From: Nitrosomonadales bacterium
Lineage (GTDB): Bacteria > Pseudomonadota > Gammaproteobacteria > Burkholderiales > Gallionellaceae
DNA length: 64,000 bases
Assembly (NCBI GenBank): GCA_016199835.1
Contig: JACQFX010000010.1
Location: 1 to 64,000 of the forward strand
Reading direction: 5' to 3'
Positions within the stretch are counted from its first letter, which is position 1. Each line of letters opens with the position of its first letter. The position numbers were made by a program, and so were the translations under genes. The notes beneath the pieces were generated by a model. That model was not told the DNA's origin. It did not search any database and saw nothing but the letters and a program-made list of their open reading frames with translations. Of this stretch, positions 27,536 to 37,083 are shown piece after piece.

Positions 27536-29383
27536 ATGCATAATCAAAAAGCTGCGGTCATCCGCTCGGCTTTGATGTCCAACCCCATGTTGGCGCGCAT
27601 TCTGCGCGTGCTGGAGTGGCATCGTTTGGGGCTTTATCTGCCCGGCATGGTGCTGTTTTTTACCTTGTTTGCCACCTATCAGTTGTGGGATATAGAGCGG
27701 CAGGAGGTTGAAGAGGAGTTGCAAGTAGACTTCGATTCGCGCGCTCGCGAGACGACCAGCAACATCAGGCAACGCATGCACACCTATGCACAAATGCTGT
27801 ACGGAGTGCAGGGGCTGTTTGCAGCTTCCGGTATAGTCGGGCGAGACAAGTTCTATTCCTATGTCAGCGCGTTGCATCTGGAAGAGAATTTTCCGGGCAT
27901 CCAGGGCATGGGATTTTCCCTGATCGTCCAATCTGCCGAGATGCGGGATCATATCGCCGCATTGCGTAAAGAGGGCTTGACCGCATACGCCATTCAGCCG
28001 GAAGGCAGGCGGAAAATGTACGCTCCCGGTATTTACGTCGAGCCGTTTTCCGAATCCAATATCCGATCCCTGGGCGTAGACAATTATGCGGATCCGGTGC
28101 GTCGTGCGGCTATGGAAATGGCGCGCGACACGGATCAGCCAACCAATTCCGGGAAAGTCTTGTTGCAGGAAATTGACGGACATGTGCGTGCCGGCTTCCT
28201 GATGTTCCTGCCCATTTATCGGAGCGGTGTTCCGCACGATACCCTGATTCAGCGTCGTGCCAACATCATCGGTTGGGTTTATGCCTCGTCGCGCATAAGA
28301 GCCATAATGGAGGGTATCCGGGGCGAGGGGTATTCCGATATCGATATCGAGATGCATGATGGCGATGACATATCCGACGAATCGCTGATGTATGACTCCG
28401 ATAGCAGCAACAGCCATCTTGCCAAAGGTTCGCAGGCACTATTCAGGGGGCGCAATCGCCTGGAGATAGCCAATCATTTCTGGACGTTGTCCATGCATTC
28501 TTTGCCGAACTTCGATTATCAACTCGAGGGCGGCAAACCACGGGTCATCGCCTATCTGGGTATCTGCGCGAGCGCGCTGCTGACGATGCTTACCTGGCTG
28601 CTGGTGTATGGCCGCGCCCGCGCACTTGCGGACAGCGCAGAGATTTCCATGAGCGAGGCGCGCTACCGGCAGATGTTCGAGGAGAATGCCTCCATCGCTT
28701 ACCTGCTCGATCCGGATACCGGGCACATCGTGGATGCCAATACCGCTGCGTTGAAGTTCTGGGGATATACGCTGGAAGAGCTGCGCGGTATGAATATTTC
28801 AAAAATCAGCATGGTGCCGAGCGGGAAGATCATCGAAGTGATGGAACAGATCAAGGGCGGGGCGACCCATCGTCTCGAACTGTTGCATCGCACCAAGAGC
28901 GGAGAGATACATGATGTGGAAGTATTCAGCGGCCCATTGACGCGACAGGGGAAGACCTTGCGCTATTCCATCGCCCATGACATTACTGCCCGCAAGCGCG
29001 CAGAAGAGGGCGAGCGAATCGCCACCACGGTGTTCAATACGGTAGAGGACGCGGTGGTGGTGACTGATCCGGGCAATAATATCGTTGCGGTCAACCCCGC
29101 CTTTACCACGATAACCGGGTATGCTGCCGAAGAAGTGATGGGCAAGAATCCGAAGATATTGGGCTCGGGCGAGCATTCGCCCGAATTCTTCAGGAAAATG
29201 TGGGACAAACTCAACACCAGCGGGAGTTGGCATGGCGAGATCGTGGACAGGAACAAGAGTGGCGAAACCTATACCAAGTGGCTTTCCATCAAGCTGGTGC
29301 GCGACGAAAGCGGGAAGATCACCCACCACGTGGCGGTATTTTCCGACATCCGCGAGCGCAGGCGGCATCCGAGGGCGACATAA
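27536..29383 (+). CDS. CHASE-PAS-PAS membrane sensor lacking an output domain
   Basis: A 615-residue protein. An N-terminal membrane helix (LYLPGMVLFFTLFATYQLW) and a periplasmic CHASE domain (about 70-310; MLYGVQGLFAASG, QGMGFSLIVQ) come first. A second membrane helix (IAYLGICASALLTMLTWLLV) and two PAS/PAC modules (about 375-490 and 500-605) follow. The protein stops at FSDIRERRRHPRAT, exactly where a GGDEF or kinase domain normally begins. It may be truncated or act through a partner. The ribosomal promoter starts 15 bases after its stop. Confidence 0.88.
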   Translation: MHNQKAAVIRSALMSNPMLARILRVLEWHRLGLYLPGMVLFFTLFATYQLWDIERQEVEEELQVDFDSRARETTSNIRQRMHTYAQMLYGVQGLFAASGIVGRDKFYSYVSALHLEENFPGIQGMGFSLIVQSAEMRDHIAALRKEGLTAYAIQPEGRRKMYAPGIYVEPFSESNIRSLGVDNYADPVRRAAMEMARDTDQPTNSGKVLLQEIDGHVRAGFLMFLPIYRSGVPHDTLIQRRANIIGWVYASSRIRAIMEGIRGEGYSDIDIEMHDGDDISDESLMYDSDSSNSHLAKGSQALFRGRNRLEIANHFWTLSMHSLPNFDYQLEGGKPRVIAYLGICASALLTMLTWLLVYGRARALADSAEISMSEARYRQMFEENASIAYLLDPDTGHIVDANTAALKFWGYTLEELRGMNISKISMVPSGKIIEVMEQIKGGATHRLELLHRTKSGEIHDVEVFSGPLTRQGKTLRYSIAHDITARKRAEEGERIATTVFNTVEDAVVVTDPGNNIVAVNPAFTTITGYAAEEVMGKNPKILGSGEHSPEFFRKMWDKLNTSGSWHGEIVDRNKSGETYTKWLSIKLVRDESGKITHHVAVFSDIRERRRHPRAT

Positions 29384-29397
29384 GCCCCGTTATTTCC

Positions 29398-29425
29398 TTG
29401 ACTCGGCGGTTTTTTTCGCTATAAT
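29398..29425 (+). promoter_or_regulatory. Sigma-70 promoter of the rpsF operon
   Basis: TTGACT (29398-29403) and a perfect TATAAT (29420-29425) are separated by 16 bp. A GC-rich discriminator (CCGCGC) follows, as expected for a growth-rate and DksA/ppGpp-controlled ribosomal promoter. Confidence 0.85.
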
Positions 29426-29443
29426 CCGCGCTCCCAAAAACCT

Positions 29444-29471
29444 TGCTCCACCGCTACGCATGGCGGGGGGC
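29444..29471 (+). promoter_or_regulatory. Leader hairpin before rpsF
   Basis: GCTCCACCGC can pair with GCGGGGGGC around the loop TACGCATG in the leader. S6:S18 complexes bind such leaders in many bacteria and repress their own synthesis. I cannot confirm the known binding motif here, so the regulatory role is a guess. Confidence 0.3.
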
Positions 29472-29491
29472 TATTTCCATAAGGAGATTTA

Positions 29492-29875
29492 ATGCGACAT
29501 TACGAGATTGTATTCATCGTACATCCCGACCAGAGCGAGCAGGTTCCCGCCATGGTCGAGCGGTACCGTACTCTGGTGACTGGCAAGAACGGCCAGATCC
29601 ATCGTCTGGAAGATTGGGGTCGCCGCCAGATGGCCTACCCGATCCAGAAAATTCACAAAGCGCACTATGTGCTGATGAACATCGAATGCAACCAGGAAAT
29701 CCTGGACGAGCTGGAACATGCATTCAAGTTCAACGATGCCGTGCTGCGCCACCTGATCATCAAGACCAAGGCTGCGGTGACGGCTCCTTCGGCGATGATG
29801 CGGGAAGAAAAGTCGCGTTCGATGACGAGCGATGTGGCTCCCGAGGTTGCCCCGGCTGCTGAAGCCGCTGCCTGA
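29492..29875 (+). CDS. rpsF: 30S ribosomal protein S6
   Basis: A 127-residue S6 that binds S18 in the platform of the small subunit. Conserved parts are [39 protein letters not shown] and YVLMNIEC. The Ala/Glu-rich tail after residue 100 is typical of proteobacteria. AAGGAG lies upstream of ATG 29492. It is the first gene of rpsF-priB-rpsR-rplI. Confidence 0.98.
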   Translation: MRHYEIVFIVHPDQSEQVPAMVERYRTLVTGKNGQIHRLEDWGRRQMAYPIQKIHKAHYVLMNIECNQEILDELEHAFKFNDAVLRHLIIKTKAAVTAPSAMMREEKSRSMTSDVAPEVAPAAEAAA

Positions 29876-29880
29876 TCGAA

Positions 29881-30177
29881 TTGGAACGCAACCGGTTCGT
29901 CGTTGACGGAGAACTGGTTGAGCTGGAAGGTTTGCGATACACCCCGGCGGGGATAGCGCGAATCGCATTGAAGATCCGCCACGTTTCAACGCAACAAGAG
30001 GCAGGGATGCCGCGCCAGATACAGTGCGACATCCCGGCTCTGGCACTCGGCGCAGCCGCACAGCAAGTCGGCGGCATGCGGTCCGGGCAGCGGGTGAAGG
30101 CGGAAGGATTTCTGGCTCAGCGCAGTTTGCGCATCGCGCAACTGGTATTGCACATAGATAACATTACTTTGGAATAA
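29881..30177 (+). CDS. priB: Primosomal replication protein N (PriB)
   Basis: A 98-residue single OB-fold protein that binds single-stranded DNA and PriA during replication restart. Its position between rpsF and rpsR is the conserved priB locus. Features are [21 protein letters not shown] and [16 protein letters not shown]. It begins at TTG 29881, five bases after the S6 stop; no ATG would keep the first strand. Confidence 0.9.
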   Translation: MERNRFVVDGELVELEGLRYTPAGIARIALKIRHVSTQQEAGMPRQIQCDIPALALGAAAQQVGGMRSGQRVKAEGFLAQRSLRIAQLVLHIDNITLE

Positions 30178-30187
30178 GGAGCACAAA

Positions 30188-30457
30188 ATGGCTCGTGTAT
30201 TTAAGAAAAAAGACGACAAGAAGGGCAACTCTTCGCGTTCGCTGTTCAAGCGCCGCAAGTTCTGCCGCTTCACCGCAGAGAAGATCGCAGAAGTGGATTA
30301 CAAGGATCTGAACATCCTCAAGGAATTCATCAGCGAGAACGGCAAGCTGATCCCGGCGCGCATCACCGGCACCAAGACGCGCTATCAGCGCCAGTTGAGC
30401 ACCGCCGTAAAACGCGCGCGCTTCCTGGCTTTGCTGCCTTACACCGATTTGCACTAA
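30188..30457 (+). CDS. rpsR: 30S ribosomal protein S18
   Basis: An 89-residue S18. It has the basic start and the core motifs [19 protein letters not shown] and [20 protein letters not shown]. The family partner S6 is encoded two genes upstream. AAGGAG precedes ATG 30188. Confidence 0.98.
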   Translation: MARVFKKKDDKKGNSSRSLFKRRKFCRFTAEKIAEVDYKDLNILKEFISENGKLIPARITGTKTRYQRQLSTAVKRARFLALLPYTDLH

Positions 30458-30466
30458 GGAGCGGAC

Positions 30467-30916
30467 ATGCAAGTGATATTGATGGAAAAAATGGCCAACC
30501 TCGGCCAACTGGGCGATGTGGTCAAGGTCAAGAACGGCTATGCCCGCAACTTTCTGATCCCGCAAGGCAAGGCCAAGCGCGCGACCGAAGGCAACGTGGC
30601 AGAATTCGCAGTGCGCCGCGCCGAGCTGGAAGCGGCTGAAGCAGCCAAGCTGGCCGATGCGCAAGCGCGTGGCGAGAAGCTCAACGGCCTGACCGTGCAG
30701 ATCGTGCAGAAGGCCGGCGTGGACGGCAAGCTGTTCGGTTCCGTGACCAATGCCGACATCGTTGCGGCGCTGGCACAGCAAGGTTTTGAAGTGGAGAAGT
30801 CGCAAGTGCGCATGCCGGAAGGCCACCTCAAGCAGATCGGCGATTATCCGATCAGCGTCGGGCTGCATACCGATGTGGCGGTGAGCATCACCGTGTCGGT
30901 ACTGGGCGAGCACTAA
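30467..30916 (+). CDS. rplI: 50S ribosomal protein L9
   Basis: A 149-residue L9 with the 23S-binding N-terminal domain ([33 protein letters not shown]), the long connecting helix and the C-terminal domain. AAGGAG lies upstream of the ATG. It is the last gene of the operon, with a strong terminator 29 bases after the stop. Confidence 0.98.
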   Translation: MQVILMEKMANLGQLGDVVKVKNGYARNFLIPQGKAKRATEGNVAEFAVRRAELEAAEAAKLADAQARGEKLNGLTVQIVQKAGVDGKLFGSVTNADIVAALAQQGFEVEKSQVRMPEGHLKQIGDYPISVGLHTDVAVSITVSVLGEH

Positions 30917-30944
30917 GCCAGGCTAAGCAATACTTGCTGTACGA

Positions 30945-30978
30945 AACGCCCCCGGCAAAACCGGGGGCGTTTGTTTTG
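30945..30978 (+). terminator. Terminator of the rpsF operon
   Basis: AACGCCCCCGG-CAAAA-CCGGGGGCGTT forms an 11-bp stem followed by TGTTTTG. It lies between two converging genes and could stop transcription from both sides. Confidence 0.92.
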
Positions 30979-30984
30979 TGCCGG

Positions 30985-32388
30985 TCATTTGGCTTGCGCT
31001 ATGTATAATAATTTGTCCAGCCAATCTTTCCAGCGCCGATATTTCTCACGCAGTCGCGCAGCCTCGAATGACACTATGATTTTTTCTGCCTCGCGCTGCG
31101 AGGCATGCCCCATGCCCGCTGCGAGCAAGGCCACACCTTGCAGGCTCGATTCCTTTTGCCGCAAACGATGAACATCGCATGGCGCACATGATGCGATCCC
31201 CTGTTGCAGACATGTCAGCCCGGATAATCCACCCGCAAGATAGATGCGCTCGATCGCGGCTGTCTTATGGAAATCTTCCAGTATGCGTGCCACGCGGAAA
31301 ATGATGGCTTCCAGCAGCAGGGTGGCAATCTGGTGTGGTGTCAGATGCTGCACCGGCTGCGAATACATGAGACCGATGTCGTTGCGGAAGTAGGGCGCGC
31401 CCAGGCCACTGGGCTCGGCGAGGCAAAAAATATTTTCCGTCGCGAAATCTTCAGTTCGGCATGCGTCGACCGGATAAGACGCGAGTGCGGCGGCGATGGA
31501 GTTGAGCGTGCCTTCGATGGCGATATGCGCAAGACTGTCCCGATAGACCAGTGTGCGCAGATAGCCGTCCTGTGTGGTTTCTGCATTTTGCTGATAACGG
31601 ATGACGAAACCGCCCGTGCCCAGATTGACCAGGGCTTCCGTGCCGTCTGCGGCTACGCTGGCGATGAGCGCGGCGGATTGATCGCCCAGGCTGGCTTGCA
31701 GGATCAGACCGTTGTCGAGCCGTATACTCATTCCTGCGGAAGGCTGGATCTGCGGCAGGATGGAGCGCGGTATGCCGAACAGATCGCGCAGCACAGGCGA
31801 CCATTGCTGCTGCCGGATGTCCATGAGCAGCGTGCGCGCGGCCATCGAGGCGTCGGTGATGAAATATTTGCCACTTGTCCAGCGCCAGATCAGGAAGGTG
31901 TCGAGTGTGCCGACCAGCAACTCGCCGCGCTCCAGTCGCTCAAGCCATTCGGGATGTTCGAGTAATACGCTGCGCAGCTTGGGCGCGAAATAATACGGCC
32001 TCAGGCGCAGGCCCGTGAGCTGGTTGATCAGCGGCTCTGCATGGCGCAATGCATCACAACTCGAAGCACCGCGCGTGTCCTGCCACGAGATCAGCGGGGT
32101 GAGCGGCTTGCCGCTGGCGCGTTCCCAGATCAGGAAAGAGGAACGCTGGCTGCACAGGCCGAGCGGCGGTTTTTTATCGGCTTGGGACAGACAGTCGGCC
32201 AGTACCAGTTCGGCGGTCTCTGCATATTCCAGCGCATCGCTTTCATAGCGCCCATCGTCCGCACTGAGCGGCGGCACAGGGCGCGACACGATGTTGTGGA
32301 GCGCGCCATCCTGATCGAGCAATCCGGCCTTGATCGAAGTGGAGCCGAGGTCGAGTGCGATGGCGCGGATCATTTTATTAACCGTCAC
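30985..32388 (-). CDS. FGGY-family carbohydrate kinase
   Basis: A 467-residue sugar/polyol kinase with the ASKHA phosphate motifs IALDLGSTSIKAGLLDQDG (residue 8 on), SWQDTRG, LGTGGFVIRY and LAGGLSGLTCLQQGI. It resembles glycerol kinase but is shorter than GlpK (about 500). It starts at GTG 32388 four bases after AGGAG; the start overlaps the end of glpD by 11 bp, so it is translated with it. Glycerol is a reasonable substrate from the glpD/ugpQ context but is not proven. Confidence 0.85.
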   Translation of the reverse strand: MTVNKMIRAIALDLGSTSIKAGLLDQDGALHNIVSRPVPPLSADDGRYESDALEYAETAELVLADCLSQADKKPPLGLCSQRSSFLIWERASGKPLTPLISWQDTRGASSCDALRHAEPLINQLTGLRLRPYYFAPKLRSVLLEHPEWLERLERGELLVGTLDTFLIWRWTSGKYFITDASMAARTLLMDIRQQQWSPVLRDLFGIPRSILPQIQPSAGMSIRLDNGLILQASLGDQSAALIASVAADGTEALVNLGTGGFVIRYQQNAETTQDGYLRTLVYRDSLAHIAIEGTLNSIAAALASYPVDACRTEDFATENIFCLAEPSGLGAPYFRNDIGLMYSQPVQHLTPHQIATLLLEAIIFRVARILEDFHKTAAIERIYLAGGLSGLTCLQQGIASCAPCDVHRLRQKESSLQGVALLAAGMGHASQREAEKIIVSFEAARLREKYRRWKDWLDKLLYIAQAK

Positions 32389-34003
32389 ATGACTCCTGGC
32401 GATTTATGTGATTTACCGTAGGTCGGGCTTTGCCCGCCGTGTCGGGCGTAGCACGACCTACCTCCTGATTGAGCGTTGCTTCATCCCAGCCCAGTTCCGG
32501 CGCGACCATTTCGGCGAGCCGCCGCAATTCGCTTTCATTCAGCTTCGCCAGGATCAGCAAGGGCATGCGACGGCGCAGCAGGTCATCCAGATGCACGGCC
32601 ATCTCGTTGCGCGCGCTCCACAGCAGGTCGGCGCGGATGAAAGGCAAGTCAGGCACGATGCGCTCTGCCAGTTGCGGAGCGGCTTCGATGAGACGGAAGA
32701 TTTCGCCTGTGTGCTTGCCGTGCCGACGCAGCAGCCATTTGGCGCTCTCGCCATCAACGCCCAGATGGGCTGCCTGTGCATTCATGGCGCTGCACCACAC
32801 GCCGAAATCTTCCTGCGGCGCCCACGGGAAATATTTTCCTTTGGTGGCGCACGGGGCATGGACGCCGAGCTGCTCGCATACCGCATCCACGATGTGGGTT
32901 GCATCTTCGCGCGAAGACGTGATCTTGCCGCCGACTGAGTGATGCACGCCGTCGCCCGTAGTCTTCAATTCCCAGTCGCGACTGACGGCAGAAGGCGAGG
33001 CTGCATCGCTGCGCTTCATCACGCGCACGCCGGCGTAGCTGCCGATGACATCTGCCGCAGTCCATGCATGCTTGAGATAGTGATTGGCGGCGGCGAGCAG
33101 ATAAGCGACGTCCGCTTTCTCGACTGCGACATGGTCGATGTCGCCCTGATAATCCGTGTCGGTGGTGCCCACCAGTGTCAGCCCGTACCACGGGATCATG
33201 AAGAACACCCGGCCGTCGGATGGCGCGGTCAGCAGCAGCGCTTCATCGTTCAGCACCGCAGGCATGAGCAGATGGACGCCCTTGCTCAGGCGGCACCACT
33301 CATGACCTTCCTTTTCTGCTGCCGTCCATAAGCCGGTGGTATAGACGATCTGTCTGGCATGAACCTTCGCTTCGGCGCCGCCGATCTGGTCATGAAGCAT
33401 CGCGCCGCTGGCTAGTCCATCCGTCTCAAGCAGGCTCGTGAGTTTGCAGTAATTCACGCATACCGCGCCCGCCGCCAGCGCGCCGTCTATCAATTCCAGC
33501 ACCAGCCGCGCGTCGTCGGTCTGCGCATCGGCATAGGTGTATCCGCCATGCGAACCCGTATCGTTGAGCGCGGGAAAGCGCGCGGCAAATTCATCGCGAT
33601 TGAAATGGCGATGCGCCATCTCCGCGCCGGGCCCGCCCGCAAAAAAATCGTACAGGCTCAGGCCGGCTTTCAATTGCAGCGAACCGATGCGGCTGTCCGC
33701 ATACACCGGCACGCCGAAGCGCAACGGCCACACGCGATGCGGCGCAGCTTCCAGCAACATCTGGCGCTCGGTCAGCGCTTTCTTGACGAGTTTGAAATCG
33801 AACGACTCCAGATAACGCAAGCCGCCGTGGATGAGTTTGCTGGAGGCGGAAGACGTTGCGCTGGCCCAATCGCCCTGCTCGACGATGGCGACGCTGAGCC
33901 CGCGCAAAGCCGCATCGTACGCCGTCCACGCGCCGTAAATGCCGCCGCCGCAGATCAGCAGATCGAAATGTTTGTTGTTGAGTGATGAGGAGTCGCGGTT
34001 CAT
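32378..34003 (-). CDS. glpD: Glycerol-3-phosphate dehydrogenase (FAD-dependent)
   Basis: A 541-residue FAD enzyme oxidising glycerol-3-phosphate to DHAP and passing electrons to quinone. Visible are the FAD motif LLICGGGIYGAWTAYDAALR, TSSASSKLIHGGLRYLE, MIPWYGLTLVGTTDTDY and GGKITSSREDATHIVD. Near its C terminus, residues VGRATPDTAGKARPTV are encoded by a REP-like palindrome (32418-32461). The ATG at 34003 has no ribosome site, because the end of a glycosyltransferase fragment abuts it. Its native leader seems to have been lost. Confidence 0.93.
   Translation of the reverse strand: MNRDSSSLNNKHFDLLICGGGIYGAWTAYDAALRGLSVAIVEQGDWASATSSASSKLIHGGLRYLESFDFKLVKKALTERQMLLEAAPHRVWPLRFGVPVYADSRIGSLQLKAGLSLYDFFAGGPGAEMAHRHFNRDEFAARFPALNDTGSHGGYTYADAQTDDARLVLELIDGALAAGAVCVNYCKLTSLLETDGLASGAMLHDQIGGAEAKVHARQIVYTTGLWTAAEKEGHEWCRLSKGVHLLMPAVLNDEALLLTAPSDGRVFFMIPWYGLTLVGTTDTDYQGDIDHVAVEKADVAYLLAAANHYLKHAWTAADVIGSYAGVRVMKRSDAASPSAVSRDWELKTTGDGVHHSVGGKITSSREDATHIVDAVCEQLGVHAPCATKGKYFPWAPQEDFGVWCSAMNAQAAHLGVDGESAKWLLRRHGKHTGEIFRLIEAAPQLAERIVPDLPFIRADLLWSARNEMAVHLDDLLRRRMPLLILAKLNESELRRLAEMVAPELGWDEATLNQEVGRATPDTAGKARPTVNHINRQESCDG
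32418..32461. repeat. REP-like palindrome in the glpD 3' end
   Basis: GTAGGTCGGGCTTTGCCCG runs into CGTGTCGGGCGTAGC and ends ACGACCTAC. On the minus strand it is read in the glpD frame as VGRATPDTAGKARPT. The same residues, with one change, are encoded near the start of the hypF-like gene at 46707-46750. Confidence 0.9.
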
Positions 34004-34888
34004 TTATAACGAATTCTTATACGTTGAACATGGACCAATTTCTTGAACCAAGTTCCATTTAACATTCGGCGCATTTTTCCTGATACAGGCTACTTGCCCC
34101 TTGTAAACTATTGCCACAAAGTTAGCATCGGCAAAGCTTGAAATGTTATCTTTCCCCCAAGACAGATACTGCAAAAAGTCTGGATGTTTATTATCAACAT
34201 CGTACTGCAGGGAGTGTTTCGAGTGCCCAGGTACTCCTCGCATGCCATTCCATGCGGCGTTGTAATCAGGCGGTAATCGCGCAATATACTTATCAGTTTT
34301 GCCGAGGGCATCTATTGCATATCCATTGTAATAATAGGGCAGAACTCCAGCATATATCACCAATATGCGACTTTCTGGCATAACATCATTCAAAAGATTG
34401 GACATGCGCACCAGCTTCTCTTCAGAAGCAAATAAAAATGGCTTTCCCTTGAACAGTTCACCAGTAAAACTCCAATTTAGTGCCGTGATAATGACTACAA
34501 CAGTGGCAGAGCGTATCAGCACTGCGATTTCTTCGGATTGCTTCAGTTTTTCAATGGCTCTTTCTAGTCCAAGCATAGCAACCATAACCAGCGGGATAAT
34601 ACTTGGCGTCATTTGACGCCAGTACAACCAAGGATCCCCCCCTACATATATCTGGTATGTAACCGCAATGCACGGCATCGCCGCGAGGCAAGCAGGAAGC
34701 AACCAAGCGTCATTCTTTCGATAAGCAAAAATGGCAAAGCAGGACAGCAACCATAGAATGGATGATGAGCCAATAAATGGGATTACAAAATGTAATCCAT
34801 TTTGCAATTGTTGTGCAAAATCGTAGCCGCTTACTTTCAAAGTGTATGTGTTGGGCAAAAGCTCACCGTAATAGGAATCCAAGAGCAA
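34004..34888 (-). pseudogene. C-terminal fragment of a membrane glycosyltransferase
   Basis: 294 codons open from a TTG at 34888. The start SYYGELLPNTYTLKVSGYD resembles the middle of GT-C type lipid-linked glycosyltransferases of about 500-600 residues (YYGxxLPNTxxAK). Four or five membrane helices and a soluble tail follow. An in-frame TAA lies 7 codons upstream, and the N-terminal half with its catalytic loop is missing. The region is clearly AT-richer than its neighbours. I judge it a transferred and truncated gene sitting between ugpQ and glpD. Confidence 0.65.
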
Positions 34889-34936
34889 ACCAGCGCTATG
34901 GAGAGATTAAAAAGCCAGCGTTGTTTGTTATTTATT

Positions 34937-35686
34937 TTATACATTGCGTTTAATCGCTAGCGCTTTCTGCGGCACATCGCTGATGAGGATGTCCACGCCC
35001 AACTCCGAGGCCTTGCCGATTTCTTCATCGCTGTTGCAGGTGTAAACCGCGATGCTCTTTTTATGCTCACGCAACAGTTTGACCATATCCTCGTCGAGGC
35101 TGACGATAGGCAGACATAGTCCACGCAGAAAGGGTTGTTCGTCCAGTACACGTTGCGCATCCGCCAGCGTCTGGTCGTCTTCGAAGTTGTACACCAGCGG
35201 GAATTCGGGGCGGTATTGATGGGCGTAGATCAGGCTGTCCAGGTTGAACGAGGAAACGAGGATAGAGTCGCTGTTCTCGGCGCCGCTGAAATCCAGCGTC
35301 TGCCGCACTTTGATCTCGTGCCGTTCGCGCGATTCCCAGTCGCGGTTCTTGATCTCGATCAGCAAACGGCAGCGTGATCGGTAAGCGGCGAGGAATGCTT
35401 CCAGCGTCATGAGGCTTTCCGCTTCGATGCCAGAGGCAAAATGTTGGGCGAAGTTCATCGCGCGCAATTGCGCGTAGTCGAAATCGTCTATGTGTTTATC
35501 GGGCAAGCCGAGCTTGTTGAGGAAGCGGTCATGCCATAGCACGGCGACTTCATCGCGACTGAGTTGTACGTCGGTTTCCATGCCGTCTATTGCGTAGCTC
35601 AGCGCGCGGTCGAAGGCGGAGCGGGTGTTTTCGGGCGCTTCCTTATTTGCGCCACGGTGCGCGAAAACGAGAGTGCGGTGTTTCAT
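34937..35686 (-). CDS. ugpQ: Glycerophosphodiester phosphodiesterase
   Basis: A 249-residue cytoplasmic GDPD enzyme that splits glycerophosphodiesters to glycerol-3-phosphate and an alcohol. It has the catalytic HRGANKEAPENT (residue 10 on), ETDVQLSRDEVAVLWHD and RLLIEIK. The last part (YTCNSDEEIGKASELGVDIL) is the usual barrel end. Its product feeds GlpD downstream. It follows the truncated hemoglobin gene by 6 bp. Confidence 0.92.
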   Translation of the reverse strand: MKHRTLVFAHRGANKEAPENTRSAFDRALSYAIDGMETDVQLSRDEVAVLWHDRFLNKLGLPDKHIDDFDYAQLRAMNFAQHFASGIEAESLMTLEAFLAAYRSRCRLLIEIKNRDWESRERHEIKVRQTLDFSGAENSDSILVSSFNLDSLIYAHQYRPEFPLVYNFEDDQTLADAQRVLDEQPFLRGLCLPIVSLDEDMVKLLREHKKSIAVYTCNSDEEIGKASELGVDILISDVPQKALAIKRNV

Positions 35687-35692
35687 CGCCTG

Positions 35693-36076
35693 TCAGGCCG
35701 AACGATTGCGCATGTGGTCGGCGACCTTGATGAGGGAGGCCGTGAGTTCATCGCGCAAGGCGGCATCTTCCACCATATCCTGCAGTGCCATTTTCATGCA
35801 CATGAGCCATTGGTCGCGCTCTTCGTTACCGATGGGAAAGGGCAGGTGGCGCTGGCGCAGCATGGGGTGGCCGTATTCCTGCACGAACAATTGTGGGCCG
35901 CCCATCCAGCCGGAGAGGAATTTGAACAATTTGTCTTCCGAGCCTTGCAGGCTGGGCGGGTGCATTTTGCGTATGCCATGCGACTCGGGCAGCTCGTCCA
36001 TGAGCTGGTAGAAGCGGTGCACCAGCGCCCGCACTTTTTCCGCGCCGCCGATGCGTTCATAGTGGGACGGCATCAT
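35693..36076 (-). CDS. Truncated hemoglobin, group II (trHbO-like)
   Basis: A 127-residue 2/2 globin. Group II features are YERIGGAEKVRALVHRFYQ, the proximal region (KLFKFLSGWMGGPQLFVQEY) and GHPMLRQRHLPFPIG with the F8 His in that stretch, ending DQWLMCMKMAL. Such proteins bind O2 or NO and often help against nitrosative stress or in oxygen handling. It precedes ugpQ in the same direction. Confidence 0.92.
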   Translation of the reverse strand: MMPSHYERIGGAEKVRALVHRFYQLMDELPESHGIRKMHPPSLQGSEDKLFKFLSGWMGGPQLFVQEYGHPMLRQRHLPFPIGNEERDQWLMCMKMALQDMVEDAALRDELTASLIKVADHMRNRSA

Positions 36077-36120
36077 GGGTGTTTCCTTTCATCGAATTGA
36101 ATGTGTCGCGGCGGGAGGCG

Positions 36121-37059
36121 TCACTCCGGGTAGGGCAGGTTCCGGGATCTTTCCACGATGCCGCCGCGCTTGAGCATGGAGAGGTACTCCGCTTCATCAC
36201 GTGCCGTGATCTTGTCGAGATAAGCGATGTTCTTCTCTATGGATTGCAGGTAGTAATTTTCTTCGGCACCCATCGCATCCTTGAAATGCAGTGCCAGTCT
36301 GGTATACAGGCCCCGATAGGAGCTATTCAGTTTTGCCAGGGTGATCTCGTAGAATTTTTTGGTCTGGCGTAACAGGTCGTATTTGCTGCGGTAATTTCCG
36401 AAATTCGCTTCCTTGAATTCCAGAAACAGGAACAACAATTTTTCCAGATAAGTGCGGTCTGCCATCTGGCCGACCATGTCGGCAGTAGCGACAGCCTGCG
36501 CCAGCAAACGGGCGCGTTCATTAGGGAAGACGATTTGCTCAAATGGATAGCCGGGGTCGGTGCTGCGGATCATGGGTTCCAGCGGTACTGCAAAGTCGGA
36601 CGGGAAATTCCGTGCAAGGAGGTAGCGTTGCATGAAGTCGATGCCGCGCTGGACATGGGATTGCGTGTATTGTGCGCCGGTCCCGGATTCCTCGCCCGCT
36701 GTCTGCGCATAACCGACATCGTGCATCAGGGCGGCCATCACGATCAGGGTGATCTCGTTGTCACTCAGGCTTTCGCCCGCGAGGTGCATGCCGTGCATTA
36801 ACCGGGCTGCGCACAGCAATACGTCCAGCGTGTGGGGCAGGTCGTGGTATAGCGTTTTGATGGCGCTGTATCCGGGGTACTCGCCGTGGAACAGGCGTAT
36901 CACGTCATCGAACGCGGTCTGTGCACGGGAAGCATCGTAAGCCGGACTGATGCGGCGGATTATCCGGGTCGTCTTGTCCCATGCCTTGACGGGATCGTCA
37001 TTGCTGAACAGGTCGCCGATTTCGTCTGCGGTGGGAAGGGTCGGGGAGGTCATGGGCAA
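36121..37059 (-). CDS. HD-domain phosphohydrolase
   Basis: A 312-residue soluble protein with metal-binding motifs YHDLPHTLDV (near 70) and MHDVGYA (near 113) and further His/Asp positions (QSHVQRG, ATADMVGQM). This is the HD layout used on cyclic nucleotides or other phosphate esters. The substrate cannot be told. The lone gene lies between the hemoglobin and DUF4149 genes. Confidence 0.8.
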   Translation of the reverse strand: MPMTSPTLPTADEIGDLFSNDDPVKAWDKTTRIIRRISPAYDASRAQTAFDDVIRLFHGEYPGYSAIKTLYHDLPHTLDVLLCAARLMHGMHLAGESLSDNEITLIVMAALMHDVGYAQTAGEESGTGAQYTQSHVQRGIDFMQRYLLARNFPSDFAVPLEPMIRSTDPGYPFEQIVFPNERARLLAQAVATADMVGQMADRTYLEKLLFLFLEFKEANFGNYRSKYDLLRQTKKFYEITLAKLNSSYRGLYTRLALHFKDAMGAEENYYLQSIEKNIAYLDKITARDEAEYLSMLKRGGIVERSRNLPYPE

Positions 37060-37083
37060 AAGTATATTATGTGCCGCCGTAAA

